A DNA stretch of 64,000 nt from Ephemeroptericola cinctiostellae (GTDB lineage Bacteria; Pseudomonadota; Gammaproteobacteria; Burkholderiales; Burkholderiaceae), in the NCBI RefSeq assembly GCF_003339525.1, contig NZ_CP031124.1:1860001-1924000 (forward strand), given 5' to 3'. A program made the position numbers and the translations under genes. Shown here piece after piece: positions 63,650 through 64,000 of this stretch (position 1 is its first letter; each line of letters starts with the position of its first letter). The notes beneath the pieces were generated by a model, which did not search any database, was not told where the DNA came from, and was given only the letters and a program-made list of their open reading frames with translations.

Positions 63650-64000
63650 TTATAGTGGTTTTCCATTAGGCGTGGACACCGAAATCAGCTTCACCTCGGT
63701 GTAAGGCAAAATCCCTTCAGCACCCATCTCTTGACCAATGCCGCTTTCTTTCCAACCACCAAACGGGGTTTCGGGTTGCGACACACCAAAGTGGTTGATA
63801 CCCACCATACCTGCCTCTAACTCTTGCCCTAAAACATGTTGCTTCATCGCATCGGTTGTAAACGCATACGCAGCAAGCGCATAAGGCAATGAGTTGGCTT
63901 TTTCAATTGCTTCATTCAAATCGCTGTATTTTTCGACAATCGCAATCGGGCCAAATGGCTCGTCATAAGCCAAACGCGCATCTGCCGGCACATTCGTGAC
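63650..64000 (-). CDS. NAD(P)-dependent aldehyde dehydrogenase, 3' part
   Basis: The last 116 codons of an ALDH that continues past the right edge. EPFGPIAIVEKY, the VGINHFGVSQPETPFGGWKESGIG segment and the C-terminal GILPYTEVKLISV match the succinate-semialdehyde dehydrogenase (GabD-like) group. The catalytic cysteine lies outside the window. It could oxidise the aldehyde made by the aminotransferase downstream, or the succinate semialdehyde released by HpaI. It is the first visible gene of the catabolic operon. Confidence 0.88.
   Translation of the reverse strand, partial: VTNVPADARLAYDEPFGPIAIVEKYSDLNEAIEKANSLPYALAAYAFTTDAMKQHVLGQELEAGMVGINHFGVSQPETPFGGWKESGIGQEMGAEGILPYTEVKLISVSTPNGKPL

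Noticed and set aside
1..64000. tRNA or rRNA genes, CRISPR arrays, prophage or insertion sequences
   Set aside because: No cloverleaf with a GGTTCGAATCC-type arm in any gap, no regularly spaced repeats, no transposase or integrase reading frames.

Overview
The window reads as chromosome of a free-living betaproteobacterium, most likely a low-GC member of the Burkholderiales. The pointers are lineage-typical gene sets: a sigma factor followed by DUF3619, DUF3106 and RDD genes; glnA with a DUF4124 gene ahead of ntrB-ntrC; PhaR; DUF485-ActP with a CBS/DUF294 protein and an exonuclease; and gltA next to sucA. Genus cannot be fixed from sequence alone. There is no phage, insertion sequence, CRISPR array, rRNA or tRNA that I can support.

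Left part (1-14 kb): the 5' end of sucA, an MFS permease and two PAP2 phosphatases, then sdhE-gltA (TCA cycle), the DUF47-Pit phosphate uptake pair, and a tripartite RND efflux operon in the order outer-membrane lipoprotein, adaptor, pump. From 14 to 24 kb runs a minus-strand assimilatory nitrate operon: nirB, nirD, a nitrate/nitrite MFS transporter, a fused nitrate reductase carrying its own FAD/[2Fe-2S] electron-input module, and a rubredoxin-tailed protein on a degenerate sulfite/nitrite-reductase scaffold. Upstream of nirB is a 509-base gap with folded elements and two NtrC-like motifs.

Middle part (24-49 kb): a phoR without phoB, 5-formyl-THF cyclo-ligase, a soluble lytic transglycosylase, an Mpo1-like membrane protein, CCA-adding enzyme, an acyltransferase, a Bcr/CflA pump, the nitrogen control genes ntrC-ntrB-(DUF4124)-glnA, the acetate uptake block, phaR, murI, a ferritin-like DUF455 gene, a gamma carbonic anhydrase and the sigma/DUF3619/DUF3106/RDD group. 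NtrC carries GAFVGA where GAFTGA is expected, and the glnA upstream region has three NtrC-like half or full palindromes beside a sigma70-like TATAAT. Together these suggest that nitrogen control here may not use sigma54 in the usual way.

Right part (48.7-64 kb): one long minus-strand catabolic run. It holds the homoprotocatechuate meta-cleavage genes (hpaG1, hpaG2, hpaE, hpaD, hpaF, hpaH, hpaI), preceded by an amino-acid/amine permease, two SDR dehydrogenases, two class III aminotransferases, a HAD hydrolase, a Tm-1-like/UPF0261 protein and an aldehyde dehydrogenase. It ends with an EutR-like AraC regulator. The upstream half has the composition of a peripheral pathway that converts an aromatic amine or amino alcohol into homoprotocatechuate; the substrate is not known. 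HpaF has alanine where the catalytic N-terminal proline is expected.
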